64,000 nucleotides of DNA, taken from contig PYSS01000039.1 of the NCBI GenBank assembly GCA_003049465.1, forward strand, positions 186,001-250,000, in the 5' to 3' direction. Source of the DNA: Magnaporthiopsis rhizophila. Its lineage: Eukaryota > Ascomycota > Sordariomycetes > Magnaporthales > Magnaporthaceae. Below are positions 47,189 through 57,110 of the stretch, piece after piece. A program made the translations under genes and the position numbers. The notes under the pieces are model-generated. The model was given only the letters and a program-made list of their open reading frames with translations. It was not told where the DNA came from and did no database searches. Each line of letters begins with the position of its first letter. Within the stretch, counting starts at the first letter, position 1.

Positions 47189-48409
47189 CTATGCCAGGGC
47201 GGCAAGGGCGGCGGCCGCACCGGCCAGAAGGCCGGCAGCGGGGGCCGCCCTGCGGCTGGCAAGTCCCTTAATCACGGCTGGAGGCATGTCGTCAGCAGCA
47301 GGAACAGGCGAGGAAACAGGCACATTTGCGGGAGAGACGGAGCTGGGAGCTTGGGGCGGCGCCGGCTTGACTTTGTGCTCGTGGGCTGGGGTCGATGCCG
47401 GCTTGGCTTTGGGCTCGGGCACGGACGGGGGAGAGGGAGAGGGAGCTGGGGATGGTTCCGGCTCGGCCTTGGGCTCGGGAGCTGCTTGCTCTGAGGCAGG
47501 AGGAGGCGGAGGAGGAGGGGAATTGTGTGTGACAGGGGTGTGAGTAGGCTCGTGTTCGGAGTCAGGGGTTGGAGAAGCGGCAGCGGCGGTGGGGGCGTGC
47601 GAGGGTTCACCGTCAGAGTGAGAGGTAGAGCAGGTAGTAGTAGGAGAGGGAGTGGGTAAGTCTTGGGCGTCGACGTGATCAGGCTCTTCGTCGGAGTCAG
47701 GGGCAGACTCGGGGGCAGGGGCGGGAACCGGAGCGACGTTCGGCCAAGGCATGTACTGGGGCGCGGGCGCGAAGGGATAGAGAGGAGCAGCAACAGGCAC
47801 CGGTGGCCCGAACAGGGGCTGGGCCGGAGGCGAGTTCACGCCCGGAGGGTTGTTGTGGATGTGGACCTCGGGAGCGAGCAAGTTCTTGTCCGTCGCCTGT
47901 TCCTGCTGATGGTTATGGACATGGTGCCTGTGCCCAACCCTCTCTGCGTCGGGCTGGGCCTCATGCTGGTGCTGTGAAGGGTGGAAGTGCGGGCGTTGGT
48001 GATGTTGGTGGTGCTCTAGAGGGCCTGGACGGAAGTCCGGATCGCCCTCCAAGGGACGTGGGTGGCGGTGCGGATCCCTCTCGTTGCGGGTCGGACGGGA
48101 GCCCATGTCCTCCTCGGGAGGGGCGGCCTTGACAACATACCGGTGGGGGTGGCGGGCGGCCAGCTTGACCTTGTCGTAACCCTCATCCTCGCCATAGCCG
48201 CCGTAGCCCTTATACTCTTTGACGATGTGGGTCGACGTAAGGGCAGTCGGGGTCACGAAGACGGTGGTGGTGACCGTGGCCGTGCTCAGGGTCTGAGTCG
48301 ACGAGGCGGTCGTCGTGGAGGTGGTGGTGGTGATGTAGGAAGTCACCGTGGCGACCTGACCCATGACCTTGGCGGCGAAGGCCGAAAGGAGAATAACGCG
48401 GAGCTGCAT
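47189..48409 (-). CDS. Secreted His/Pro-rich protein, probably GPI-anchored
   Basis: A single-exon gene of 406 residues. A signal peptide occupies about 1-18 (LRVILLSAFAAKVMG, then QVATV). It is followed by a Ser/Thr-rich segment with TTTTST repeats likely to carry O-mannose, a KGYGGYGEDEGY patch, a His-rich region at about 110-185 with HHQHHQRPHFH and HRHHVHNH clusters, and then a long Pro/Ala/Glu-rich stretch with PEPKAEPEP-type repeats. The last about 20 residues are hydrophobic Ala/Leu preceded by small residues, as in GPI-attachment signals. It is therefore predicted to be a plasma-membrane or wall protein. The His clusters could bind metal ions, an inference. A TATAAG lies about 165 bp upstream. 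I know no named orthologue. Confidence 0.72.
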   Translation of the reverse strand: MQLRVILLSAFAAKVMGQVATVTSYITTTTSTTTASSTQTLSTATVTTTVFVTPTALTSTHIVKEYKGYGGYGEDEGYDKVKLAARHPHRYVVKAAPPEEDMGSRPTRNERDPHRHPRPLEGDPDFRPGPLEHHQHHQRPHFHPSQHQHEAQPDAERVGHRHHVHNHQQEQATDKNLLAPEVHIHNNPPGVNSPPAQPLFGPPVPVAAPLYPFAPAPQYMPWPNVAPVPAPAPESAPDSDEEPDHVDAQDLPTPSPTTTCSTSHSDGEPSHAPTAAAASPTPDSEHEPTHTPVTHNSPPPPPPPASEQAAPEPKAEPEPSPAPSPSPPSVPEPKAKPASTPAHEHKVKPAPPQAPSSVSPANVPVSSPVPAADDMPPAVIKGLASRRAAPAAGLLAGAAAALAALA

Positions 48410-49386
48410 CTTAGCGGTTGGTGGTTAAACCTGGAATAGGCTAGAAAGAAGCGATTGACTGGGGTTTGTGAGAACGAGAGACTGTTGTAAACGAGGCCGG
48501 GGAGGATGTGTTGCGGATGAGAAGAGAGGGAAAGAATTTGGGGGTGCTTGAGCCTGGATGGACCCCCCTCTTATACACATCTTGAGCCCCTATCGATTCG
48601 CACTCTTCTCTCCTGTGTTTTCCTTGCCTCCTGTCGCCACAGTCTGGAGATTGTGAAGAGCCGACGAGACGCGGAGCAAGACATCGTCTGGCTTGTGCTC
48701 GTGGTACTGACGAGGATGATGGGTTTGCCTGTGCTTCTGGCCGGGTCTCGTTGGGCCTGGTTGGGGACTTTTGCCACGAAAAGATGAGCCATGAAATCAT
48801 AGTCGGCCTGTTGTTTGTTGACTTGTTAGTCGCTGAACGTCTTCCAAGAAACCTTGGTCGCCGCCGTACGAGACATGCAGAGGCTGGCTGGCTCGCCGAA
48901 GTTTCTGGGGTCGAGTCGATGCCTCGGCCCCTGGACTGAAAACAGATTAGTCAAGTGCTTGCTTGGAGGACAGCTTCATGTTGATGTCAGCCAACCAAAC
49001 GACGACATTTCCTCGTATTCGCACACAGGTTGATACCATCACATCAGAGACAAGGCCGAGAAGGGGCGAGAGTGGAAAGGCTGAGGAAAATGAAAGAGAT
49101 ACAGGCAAAAGAACCGGATTTGGCTTTTGATATTTTGGGGTTTGCTCGAAGCTGGCCGCATCCACGCCGGCCACGCTCCCACCCAGAATCGTACATGTAG
49201 TCAGACGCTGTTGTCATTGACTATAGATTGTTGTGGTTCTCGCTATTGTGCAGTCTCGGCCGTTGATTAACCGTCCCGAAATGGCAGCGCTGCGGTCTCC
49301 TCACCACCGATCCAACCAGCCCCTCTCAGTTCTCGGGGGTCGCCGGGGTACGTCCAGGGCTGACCTTCTCTACTATGTGTCTCACT
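48410..49386. other. Intergenic region, no gene seen
   Basis: About 1 kb separating two minus-strand genes: the promoter of the GPI-type gene and the 3' flank of the ORMDL gene. A TATAAG on the minus strand lies near 48570-48577. No other gene seen. Confidence 0.55.
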
Positions 49387-50329
49387 CTATTCCTCCGGCG
49401 GTCCCGAGAACAGACCAACCCTCATACGGTGACTCTGAGAGGCGGTAGGCAAAGTCAGCAAACAGACACATGTGCGGAGCGGGCACGTGCTGTCGCGGTT
49501 GGCAATGGATAACAGCGGAGGGCAGGCAGAGGACAGGGAGGCGGGCTGGCAGAGGCTGGGCCTTACAAATGGCAGCTTGGGGATGACGACTCCCAGAACC
49601 GCGAGAAAGTTTATGGTGAAGTATGCGAGGTCGTAGTGGGTGTAATGCGTGCTGAGGAGGAAGAGCACGATGGGGACGCTCGTCAGAAACTTCTTTGACG
49701 GGGTGTACTGGGCGCCATCATCGATCTGCTCCCACATGTTAAGGTTGTCGTAGGCACCTGAGTTGAACTCAAACGGAACGCCCCTGACGTAGTGGAACAT
49801 GATGTAAGAGCCAAACATGTAGGATATGTTTGTCAGCGTCCATGATGTCTCCTGCGACACACCCGGAATCACATCGTAGAGAATCTTGAGCGCAATGATG
49901 AGCACGATGTGAATACCCCACGCGCCTATAGGTCCGGGTTCGGGAGACGGTTAGTTTGAGTTCCCCGCCACATTCTAGAGTCCGGCTGCTCGTATTCCCG
50001 CCCGTGAGCCCCTCCCGTCACGCAGTCTGGCCAAAATCGGTCAGGATGGGTTGGGAAGCAAACATCCTACGCTTTATGCTTCCGCTATACTTCGCACTGG
50101 ATACCGCGAGCGGCGAAGTCTTTGGCGGAGACAGGAAGGAAGTGGTAGGCCAGAGGAAAAATCAGGGGCAAGTGGTCTTGGTCTCACCCTTTGCATTGAC
50201 CCAGTTCGCGTTCAGGTTGGGCAGCGCCGACTGGTCGCTGAGCTGCTCGATGGGCTCTTGCGGCTCATGGTAGACCTGAAGGATGCTGCTAGATCTCCGC
50301 CGGTGGTTGCTCTTGGCGTCTGAAGCCAT
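49387..50329 (-). CDS. ORM1: ORMDL family protein (Orm1/2)
   Basis: Three exons on the minus strand, 50188-50329, 49567-49925 and 49387-49434, giving 182 residues. ORM proteins sit in the endoplasmic reticulum membrane, bind serine palmitoyltransferase and restrain sphingolipid synthesis; in yeast, phosphorylation of the N-terminal Ser region releases the brake. The match is near full length: NLNANWVNAKGAWGIH across the first junction, FGSYIMFHYVRGVPFEFN, AYDNLNMWEQIDDGAQYTP, KKFLTSVPIVLFLLSTHYT, VVIPKLPF and then SHRMRVGLF in the last exon. The N-terminus has RRRSSS, a plausible basophilic kinase site comparable to the Ypk1-regulated sites of yeast Orm proteins. Intron 1 is 262 nt, the longest here, and exon 3 encodes only 15 residues. 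Confidence 0.93.
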
Positions 50330-51926
50330 TGGGCGAGCCTTGTACGTAGCACTTCCTCGGCGGGGAGGATGAGTGCCCTCGTCGTACGAGACGGTGCGCG
50401 GGAGGAGGATTTGGGAAGACAGTTTGGCGGTGTTTGATGACAAGGACGTCTGTCTGGTTGTAGCAAGCTGGCTACCGGAAGACGGGTAGACAGACGGGCA
50501 GCGCCTTTGGGTCTTGGCGCGATGGGAGGGACGGGGAGCCGACCTTGCGCGCCCGGTCCTGGTTGTGATATGCGGCGGGTGGTGCGGGAGGTGTTGCGTG
50601 AGAGGACGCTTCGTCGGGAATGTCAACGGGACTGGAGCAAAAGTCGTGGCACAAGCCGAGATCGGTGCTCTCGAGCGTGGTCAGGGGGTGATGTGATATC
50701 GAGATATTCTACGCAGATGCTTCGGTTCGAGGGCAAGAAAGGGTTAGTTAGCCGTCCTCGTTCTAGTCTTGCTCTGTCGTGTTTGTTTTCGGGGAAGACC
50801 CTGGGCTGTAGCGGCAGCGGGATCTAGGTAGGTGGGTCTGGGTGGCAGACGGGCCGCAGAAAGAAGACGGAGCAGGACGCGTTGATGACCGGGGGCGAGG
50901 CTCACACGAGCGACTATCACATAGCTGGAAGCAGGAGACCGTGGGCAGATGCTAAAAGGGAAGCCATCAAGGTCGAGGGCAGGGCTGGTTGAACGTCGTG
51001 TACTCACCAGGAAAAAAGGATAAAGGACAATGCCAGTGAGAAGCTGGTCTGGTCAGAAGTGCAGCCGCCGCCGTTGGTGATAACCATCTATCACGACCCA
51101 GTCGTCGACACGGCTCTCGAATGCAGACTGACGTTGCTGGACGGATCTCGGTCGCCTGCTTCTGGCCAAATGTCACCCCCGAAAGTCTGGGGTCGTCGCC
51201 TACGCTAACACGAGGTGGGTCAGGCGTCACGGGTGGACCTGGCTGGCACGTTAATTGCTGGGCTGTACGCAGTACGCCCAGCCAGCTGGAGGGTGCGCCC
51301 GAAATACGCTGTACGCGGGCCCTGGGCCAAACTGCCGGGCCTGCATCGACCGGAAACCACATTTTTCCGGACGGCTCGGCTCCTTCTTGTCTCCACAAAA
51401 AGCGAGGACCCGTGGCTCCAGCTGTTCGAGGGCCGCCCAATTAAAATAAGCGAAAATACTGGCCCAAGACCCTCGCTTTCCCATTTGAGATGAGGCCATC
51501 GCAAAAAAAAAAAAAAAATATCGGGAGTTTGCACATGGGCGCACCAGATATCCATGCGACGACTTTCGTCGCAGAGCAAGCAAACTGATCCGACTGACGA
51601 CATAAATCATCGAACAGTAACCCCGAGGTCACACGACTACGGCAACACAAACAGCCCGAATCTTTGTCCGCGTTGGGATACGAGGCGCGGCCCGCTCTCT
51701 GCCCTTTGCGGCGCAAGCCAACAGGGTACCCGTCACCCGCAGGCACGTGCGTGGGCCTGGCCGGGAGCCGCGTCGCGATTGTCTCCTTGCGCCAGCCGGA
51801 ATATGCCCGCGTGTACTGGCTCATAATTCAATTCACGCCTTGTGAGCCTCATCGGTATTGGATCACCGATGCGCATCGTCACCAATATCCGCGAATCTGC
51901 TTCTCAGTCACGTTTCCATACCGGAG
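50330..51926. other. Divergent promoter region of ORM1 and the zinc-knuckle gene
   Basis: 1.6 kb containing both promoters. A CTAGGTAGGTGGG motif lies at 50824-50836 and an A15 run near 51501-51515. Open frames across it lack recognisable domains. Confidence 0.5.
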
Positions 51927-53909
51927 ATGACGGAACAGACCGAGGATCCCACTGCTGCTGGCCTGGTGGCAGACGCCCCAGCTGAGGCCTCAAGCCAGGC
52001 ACAGGAAGAGATGCAAATCCGCGTCGGAAACAAGCGTTCGCTTCAGGACATTTCTTTTGACGAAGAGGATGGCGCGGCTGATATGGGCAGCCAATCCCCT
52101 TCCGCCGGCACCCTTCCGCCTTCAAAAAGGGCGAAGCAGCAATCGGAGGGCAACGAAGGCACGCCTGCCTCTGGCTCGCCACGGCCATCGCAGGACGGTG
52201 AGGAGAACCCACAGAAATCAACCAAGGAGGATCCAGTCTACGAAGCGGTACAGAGTCCGGGATCGGAAGCGGGCGTGGAGCAAGGGCAGGATACAGCCCA
52301 GTCAGCGCCCGAGCAGAAGCCACAGGAGATTCCCGCGCCCGCGCCGCTCGACTGGAACAGCGGTACTCACAAAGGTATCCGGACGTCTTTCGGGAAGGCG
52401 ACCAATACGCCAGCCTTCCTCAAGGCTCGTCAGCGGAACCTTGTGATCCCGGCGGGGGCTGCCCCTGAACCGCCAAAGCTGGACGATTCACCACAGAAGA
52501 ACACCCCGCGAGCTATGGAAAGCGCTGCGGACTCGGGCGCCAGTGACAGTGAGGGAGCAGCCGAACCGAGTGCATCCATGGTCACGGTCCGGGCGAGCCA
52601 GGGAAATCAGGTCAAGCTCAAAGACTCCACTTGGACACAGCCATCCATCAACCCGCTTGCCATGGGCGGCACGAGAGCCGACTACCTGAACTACTGCCGC
52701 ATGTTTTGTGCCGCCAACGCGGGGAGTGCTGGCTTCGCAGATTTGAAGCCACAACTGGTTAAGCGTGCCTATAAGTCCTTTTTGGATGGGCCTTCGGTTC
52801 CCGCAGCGGTGCGGACACAAGGTAGACGAACAGCGAAGGCTGACAACGGACATGAGGTGGCGAAAATTATTGCCAAAGCCCTGGGCTCTACTACACAACG
52901 GGCCGAGGACATGAGCGAGAACGGGGCTTTGGGGGAGCAGACGACGGGTGATGATTCGCCCGCAGATTCTCCACAAACCGCGGACGCAGCAGGCGCAGCC
53001 CCTGTGGTCGCGAGTGAAGAGCAGCCGGCGAATGGAATCGGCAAGACATACGTGTCTCGCGAAGAGGAGCTCCGGCAACTTCATCTCTATTTCCCGGGAG
53101 CATCCGAGACGGACTTTTGCCTTTGGTGCTGTTCGACTGGCCACCTCGCGAACGACTGTCCACCGCCGACCTGCCATCACTGCAAGGCCCAGGGTCACAC
53201 TTCCGCTCGCTGCCCGACCGGGGTACGCTGTGGCAAATGCAGAGGTTTAGGCCACAGCAATGAAGAGTGTCGGGAGAAACTCGAACCGGCACCTGGGGAG
53301 GCGGTCGAGTGTGCTGCCTGTGGTGCTGCAGACCACACGGAAAGCTCCTGCGAGTCGCTATGGCGAACTTACTACCCGAACCCCTCGACCGTCGTCAAAG
53401 TACAGTCCATCCCAGCATATTGCTACAGCTGCGGCTTGCCCGGGCATTTTGGCGGCGATTGCGCACAGAGCGCCGAAAAGGATCACACCTGGTCGCTCGC
53501 CAATAGGGACATGTATGTCGACCCCGAGAGCGACGTGATGCAGCTGTCGTGGGTGCCACCCCCACCTCCTGATGAGGGCCGGCCCGACCTGGGCGGACGG
53601 AGCATAGTGCCGCAGACGCACATCTACTTCAGCGATGACGACGACGAGGAAGGCGAATTCATCAGACCGTCGGTCCGCGAGAGGACCGCGCAGTCTAATG
53701 GACGTATCAAGATCGGCACGACGGCCACAATTCACGGTGGCGAGACCACTCTCCCACAGCGGCCCCCGCAGCCTCGGATGGGAAACCCGCCGCTCCCACC
53801 CGGGCCTCCTCCGCCTTTGCCACCACAGAATGGTCGCCAGCATGCTCCGCTGCGTGGCAAGAGTGGGAACCGAGGAAGGGGAGGGTTCAGCAGGGGCCGT
53901 GGGAGGTGA
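51927..53909 (+). CDS. Air1/2-like zinc-knuckle protein (TRAMP RNA surveillance)
   Basis: A single-exon gene of 661 residues from the ATG at 51927. Five CCHC zinc knuckles of CX2CX4HX4C form lie at 398-411, 416-429, 435-448, 462-475 and 499-512. The fourth is followed by ESLWRTYY, matching the Trp-containing linker between knuckles 4 and 5 of yeast Air1/Air2, which contacts the poly(A) polymerase Trf4. Air proteins are the RNA-binding part of the nuclear TRAMP complex, which adds short oligo(A) tails to aberrant RNAs for the exosome. Here the knuckles are preceded by nearly 400 disordered residues, far more than in yeast, and followed by a Pro-rich tail ending in RG/GRGR repeats typical of RNA binding and arginine methylation. 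Another eukaryotic zinc-knuckle family is possible but less likely. Confidence 0.82.
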   Translation: MTEQTEDPTAAGLVADAPAEASSQAQEEMQIRVGNKRSLQDISFDEEDGAADMGSQSPSAGTLPPSKRAKQQSEGNEGTPASGSPRPSQDGEENPQKSTKEDPVYEAVQSPGSEAGVEQGQDTAQSAPEQKPQEIPAPAPLDWNSGTHKGIRTSFGKATNTPAFLKARQRNLVIPAGAAPEPPKLDDSPQKNTPRAMESAADSGASDSEGAAEPSASMVTVRASQGNQVKLKDSTWTQPSINPLAMGGTRADYLNYCRMFCAANAGSAGFADLKPQLVKRAYKSFLDGPSVPAAVRTQGRRTAKADNGHEVAKIIAKALGSTTQRAEDMSENGALGEQTTGDDSPADSPQTADAAGAAPVVASEEQPANGIGKTYVSREEELRQLHLYFPGASETDFCLWCCSTGHLANDCPPPTCHHCKAQGHTSARCPTGVRCGKCRGLGHSNEECREKLEPAPGEAVECAACGAADHTESSCESLWRTYYPNPSTVVKVQSIPAYCYSCGLPGHFGGDCAQSAEKDHTWSLANRDMYVDPESDVMQLSWVPPPPPDEGRPDLGGRSIVPQTHIYFSDDDDEEGEFIRPSVRERTAQSNGRIKIGTTATIHGGETTLPQRPPQPRMGNPPLPPGPPPPLPPQNGRQHAPLRGKSGNRGRGGFSRGRGR

Positions 53910-56900
53910 AGGAGTGGCCAACACTGGTCACTGATACCACGACTTCCACCACCCGGAATTCGGCCCGAGGCGCGCAGACTTGGCCAGCGTTGTATGGTCA
54001 GTGGTTCTGGTCTGTCACCCAAGGCTAGCGTCTCCCGTTCCGACGCGGGAGCTGTGGTTTCGCCATTCCACCGGGACGAGGACAGCCAATGTTTGCATCG
54101 GTCTCCGGCAGACGTGTGACATGTGTAATGAAATCAATCGTGTTGCCTTGTACTTTTTGAGCCTTCACTCGAGATTGTAGAGACGGTGCTTTTTCACTTG
54201 AGATTATGGAGACACTGTTTATTCACTCGAGATTATAGAAACGGTGCTTTTTTCACTCGGTCATATATCTTCCGCAGGACGCTCCTTGGGGCCGCGTATA
54301 CATGCTGCTGTGGTACCGGGTCTGTCTTTTCGGTATGCTTACCACCTTGATGCGTTGGCGAACGGGGATCACTGAAATATCAGCTTGTGCACCTCGACGT
54401 GACAAGCTGGTAATGAAGGCGGATTCAAACCACTCCGAAGTCTGTGACACCTGCTGTGTCGGGAAGCCAGCCTGGATGGCGTGGCTCCGAAGCGAGGCGC
54501 GGTCTTGGGCCGTCTAAGGCTCCATCCATCCACCACTCGCATTCCGGAACGCACACCTCGTGATGGCCAATGATGTCTTTTGGTGTGCAGTCCTGTGTTC
54601 AAGAGGCTTTCTGGGTTGCACGACGAACACTCAGTCTGCTGCAGGAAATCAGCCTAGCCTAGACCTCGCGGGCTGGGCTTTGAGGGGTAGCCTTTATAAG
54701 CGCAGTGTCACAGTGAAGTATGACTCTTTCTCGAGTGGGACAGATGCCGTTTGGTCGACGGCGACCTTGGATAGCTGATTTGCTGGTGGCTCCTTCTGCT
54801 TGCCAAGGAGCGGGCTGGAGCAGGGGGCTGTGCCGCCGGCTAGCTTGGAGCGTGTGTGCTAGGCCGGGTCTGGAAAATGTTTCGAAACTGATCTGCCGGG
54901 ACAAATGGCCGCCTGCAGAGACAGGCTAGGGCGGGTGGGGCCGACCGATGAGCAACACAGTCATCGAGTCTGCACTTTTGCACGACGGGCACCTCACCCC
55001 CCCTTGTCGTCGCGCCAGTTCAAAAAGCCCGTCGCGCCCACCACCAAGCAACCGTCGCCCACCAACCCCGACGCGTCAACATGGACGCGACTTTTTGTTG
55101 TTCCTTTCCCCCGTCGCCATGGTTCCCTGGGGCGGGCCCAGGCGCGCCCCCCGCCGTCGTCCGAACCCTTCCCAGTTTCCGTCCAAAGCCATCGCAAGAG
55201 CCGGGGCCGACCGATCGATGTACCCCACCCTACTCGTCCGCCCTCGTCCCATCAACACTGGCAGCAGAACCGTGGGAGAAGTGTCCGAGCCTGGGCCACG
55301 GCGCCCAATCTCGTCCCGCCGCCAGACGGGGCCCAATGCCGTCCGCATTGTGCATGCTGTCGGGAGCTACCTTCCCACGTCAGCGGCGACAACGAAGCTT
55401 CAGGGTCCTGGATGGGCACCTATCACACTCCAAGAGTGCAGCGAAACCGCAGCCCAAGGCCTAAAAAAAAGAGCCTGAGGAGAAACATGTGTCGGCCCGC
55501 CGTTGCTCGGCCAGAACCCAAACCCCCCTTTTCGAGCCACGCCACAGCAGCCCAGCCAAGCAACGACGGCGCTTGTTTCGTTTTGTTGTCGAAAAAGAAC
55601 GAGGGAGGTGAGGGGCGCGTCTACGTGTCGATTTCCCGTCAGTTTGGCGTTGGCTACTGCAAGGGGAAGGCTGCAGGGCGGAGCGAATCAGGAGCGGGCA
55701 AGTGCCAGCAGCCACGCAGCCACGCTTATCGATAGCGCTTGCTACCCCACACCGCCGTCGAAGAGTCAAACAAGTGGGGTTTCTGAGTTGCAAGCTGCAG
55801 CTCGTCCTCGACCAACCCCCTGCCTTTTTTCTTTTGTTTTTTTTTACCTCAGGTCCCCTCGAACAAGGGGGTGGTGGTGCACCACGAGGGGAATCATCTG
55901 CAACCAGTCATCGAGGCCCCACGGCAAGCGGCCCAGACGGTCCTGCAGCAGACCTGCATACGCCCGCCTGAGGCGACTAGGACGGCATGCAGCCGTCGGG
56001 CCAGTCAGAGGCTACGGCGCGGTCGTTGTGGCTCTCGAGCGACGACGGCTCCTCGAGCGACGGACGGTGTTACCCACCTCCACCCTTGTGGCTCAACCGG
56101 ACTAGCAGGCATTGGCAGCATATGCATGCGCATCCATCAACCTCTCTGTGAGTCACTCATCCACCACCAGTCAATCTCGACCGACAAGGTCCCGGGGCGA
56201 CATGGTCAAGCGGGGAGATGCATCGGCAAGACACCAGAGCAGCGTCGCACGAGGCCGACTGGCGTCGTCGGCGGAGCGCGCAAAAGGTGGGTGCAGGGGA
56301 GTCTCGACGAGGGGAGAAAAAGAGAAGGCGCAAAAGTCAATGGACTGGGGGTGGTGTTTGCTGATCCCGCATCACCAAAAAGACACACCGCTTGGTATAA
56401 CTGGCTGCCTCCTGGTCTGTCTCGAGCGTCCAATCCCCCCAGCCAATTCCTTGTCTTTCTTCCTCGCTCGGATCAAAGACATCCACCCCAAATCCCACTC
56501 CCAGTTCCCGTCTCCAGTCGGGCACGAACCGAGGCGGCCCCTCTATCAAATCAGGACTCGAGGTTTGGCGCGCTGATGGGAGTCAAATAACCTCGTCATC
56601 GGCCTTCTCCTCCGCTCTTTACTACCCCCCTCCCCTTCCTCCTCTTTGACCTCATCATCGCCCGGTGCGCGCTGCCTGTCTGGCTCTTTTTATTAGTGTA
56701 TTCTTGTATATGTTTTGCTGCCATTGTTTAATCTTATTCTATCAATATCACCCATCTGATGCTCGCTGAGCTTTGTTGAGACATCCCCACATCCATACGT
56801 TATACCCGGGTACACACCTATAACCAGCAGAGAGAAAGAAACGGACAAGCAACCGTGACATAACAGACGCGATAGGAGCCGAATTCCCTCAGACTCACAC

Positions 56901-56947
56901 GCCACAGCACACATATCAGTAGTGCACCGCCGCGACATGTTGCAGTC
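53910..56947. other. 3-kb intergenic region, no convincing gene
   Basis: It contains the tandem repeat described separately and CT/CA-rich DNA at about 55000-56900 resembling a promoter and leader. Overlapping frames between 54905 and 56590 are open in several phases without recognisable domains, so I treat them as compositional. Confidence 0.5.
54166..54260 (+). repeat. 29-30-bp tandem repeat, about 3.2 copies
   Basis: Units start at 54166, 54195 and 54224, each opening CACTYGAGATT and closing with a T-rich end; a partial fourth copy (CACTCGG) ends at 54260. Copies one and three are closest, and copy two has several substitutions. It lies about 260 bp after the zinc-knuckle stop codon, probably within or just past its 3' UTR. 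Confidence 0.8.
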
Positions 56948-57110
56948 ATGGCCACTGGACCAATCTCGTTCTACTGCCTCTGGCAGGAGGAGCGCATCCG
57001 TGAGACGCTGTTCGAGCTCCTCGCCAAGGAGGATATTTGCTCCGTCAGACTCGCCAACTCGGCGTGCTGCAACCTCGTTACCAAGCGCCTCTTCCTACGA
57101 ACCAACCTGA
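56937..57110 (+). promoter_or_regulatory. Overlapping upstream ORF of the F-box-like gene
   Basis: An ATG at 56937, 11 nt before the main start and out of frame with it, opens 57 codons overlapping the coding sequence to a TGA at 57108-57110. It also has G at -3 but T at +4, so leaky scanning to the main ATG is expected. Confidence 0.4.

Noticed and set aside
51858..51926. Upstream extension of the zinc-knuckle frame
   Set aside because: It would begin with TTG; the first ATG in frame is at 51927.
54905..56590. Several overlapping + frames of 150-276 codons
   Set aside because: Low-complexity Pro/Arg/Ser composition in several phases, no domain, and no plausible exon chain.
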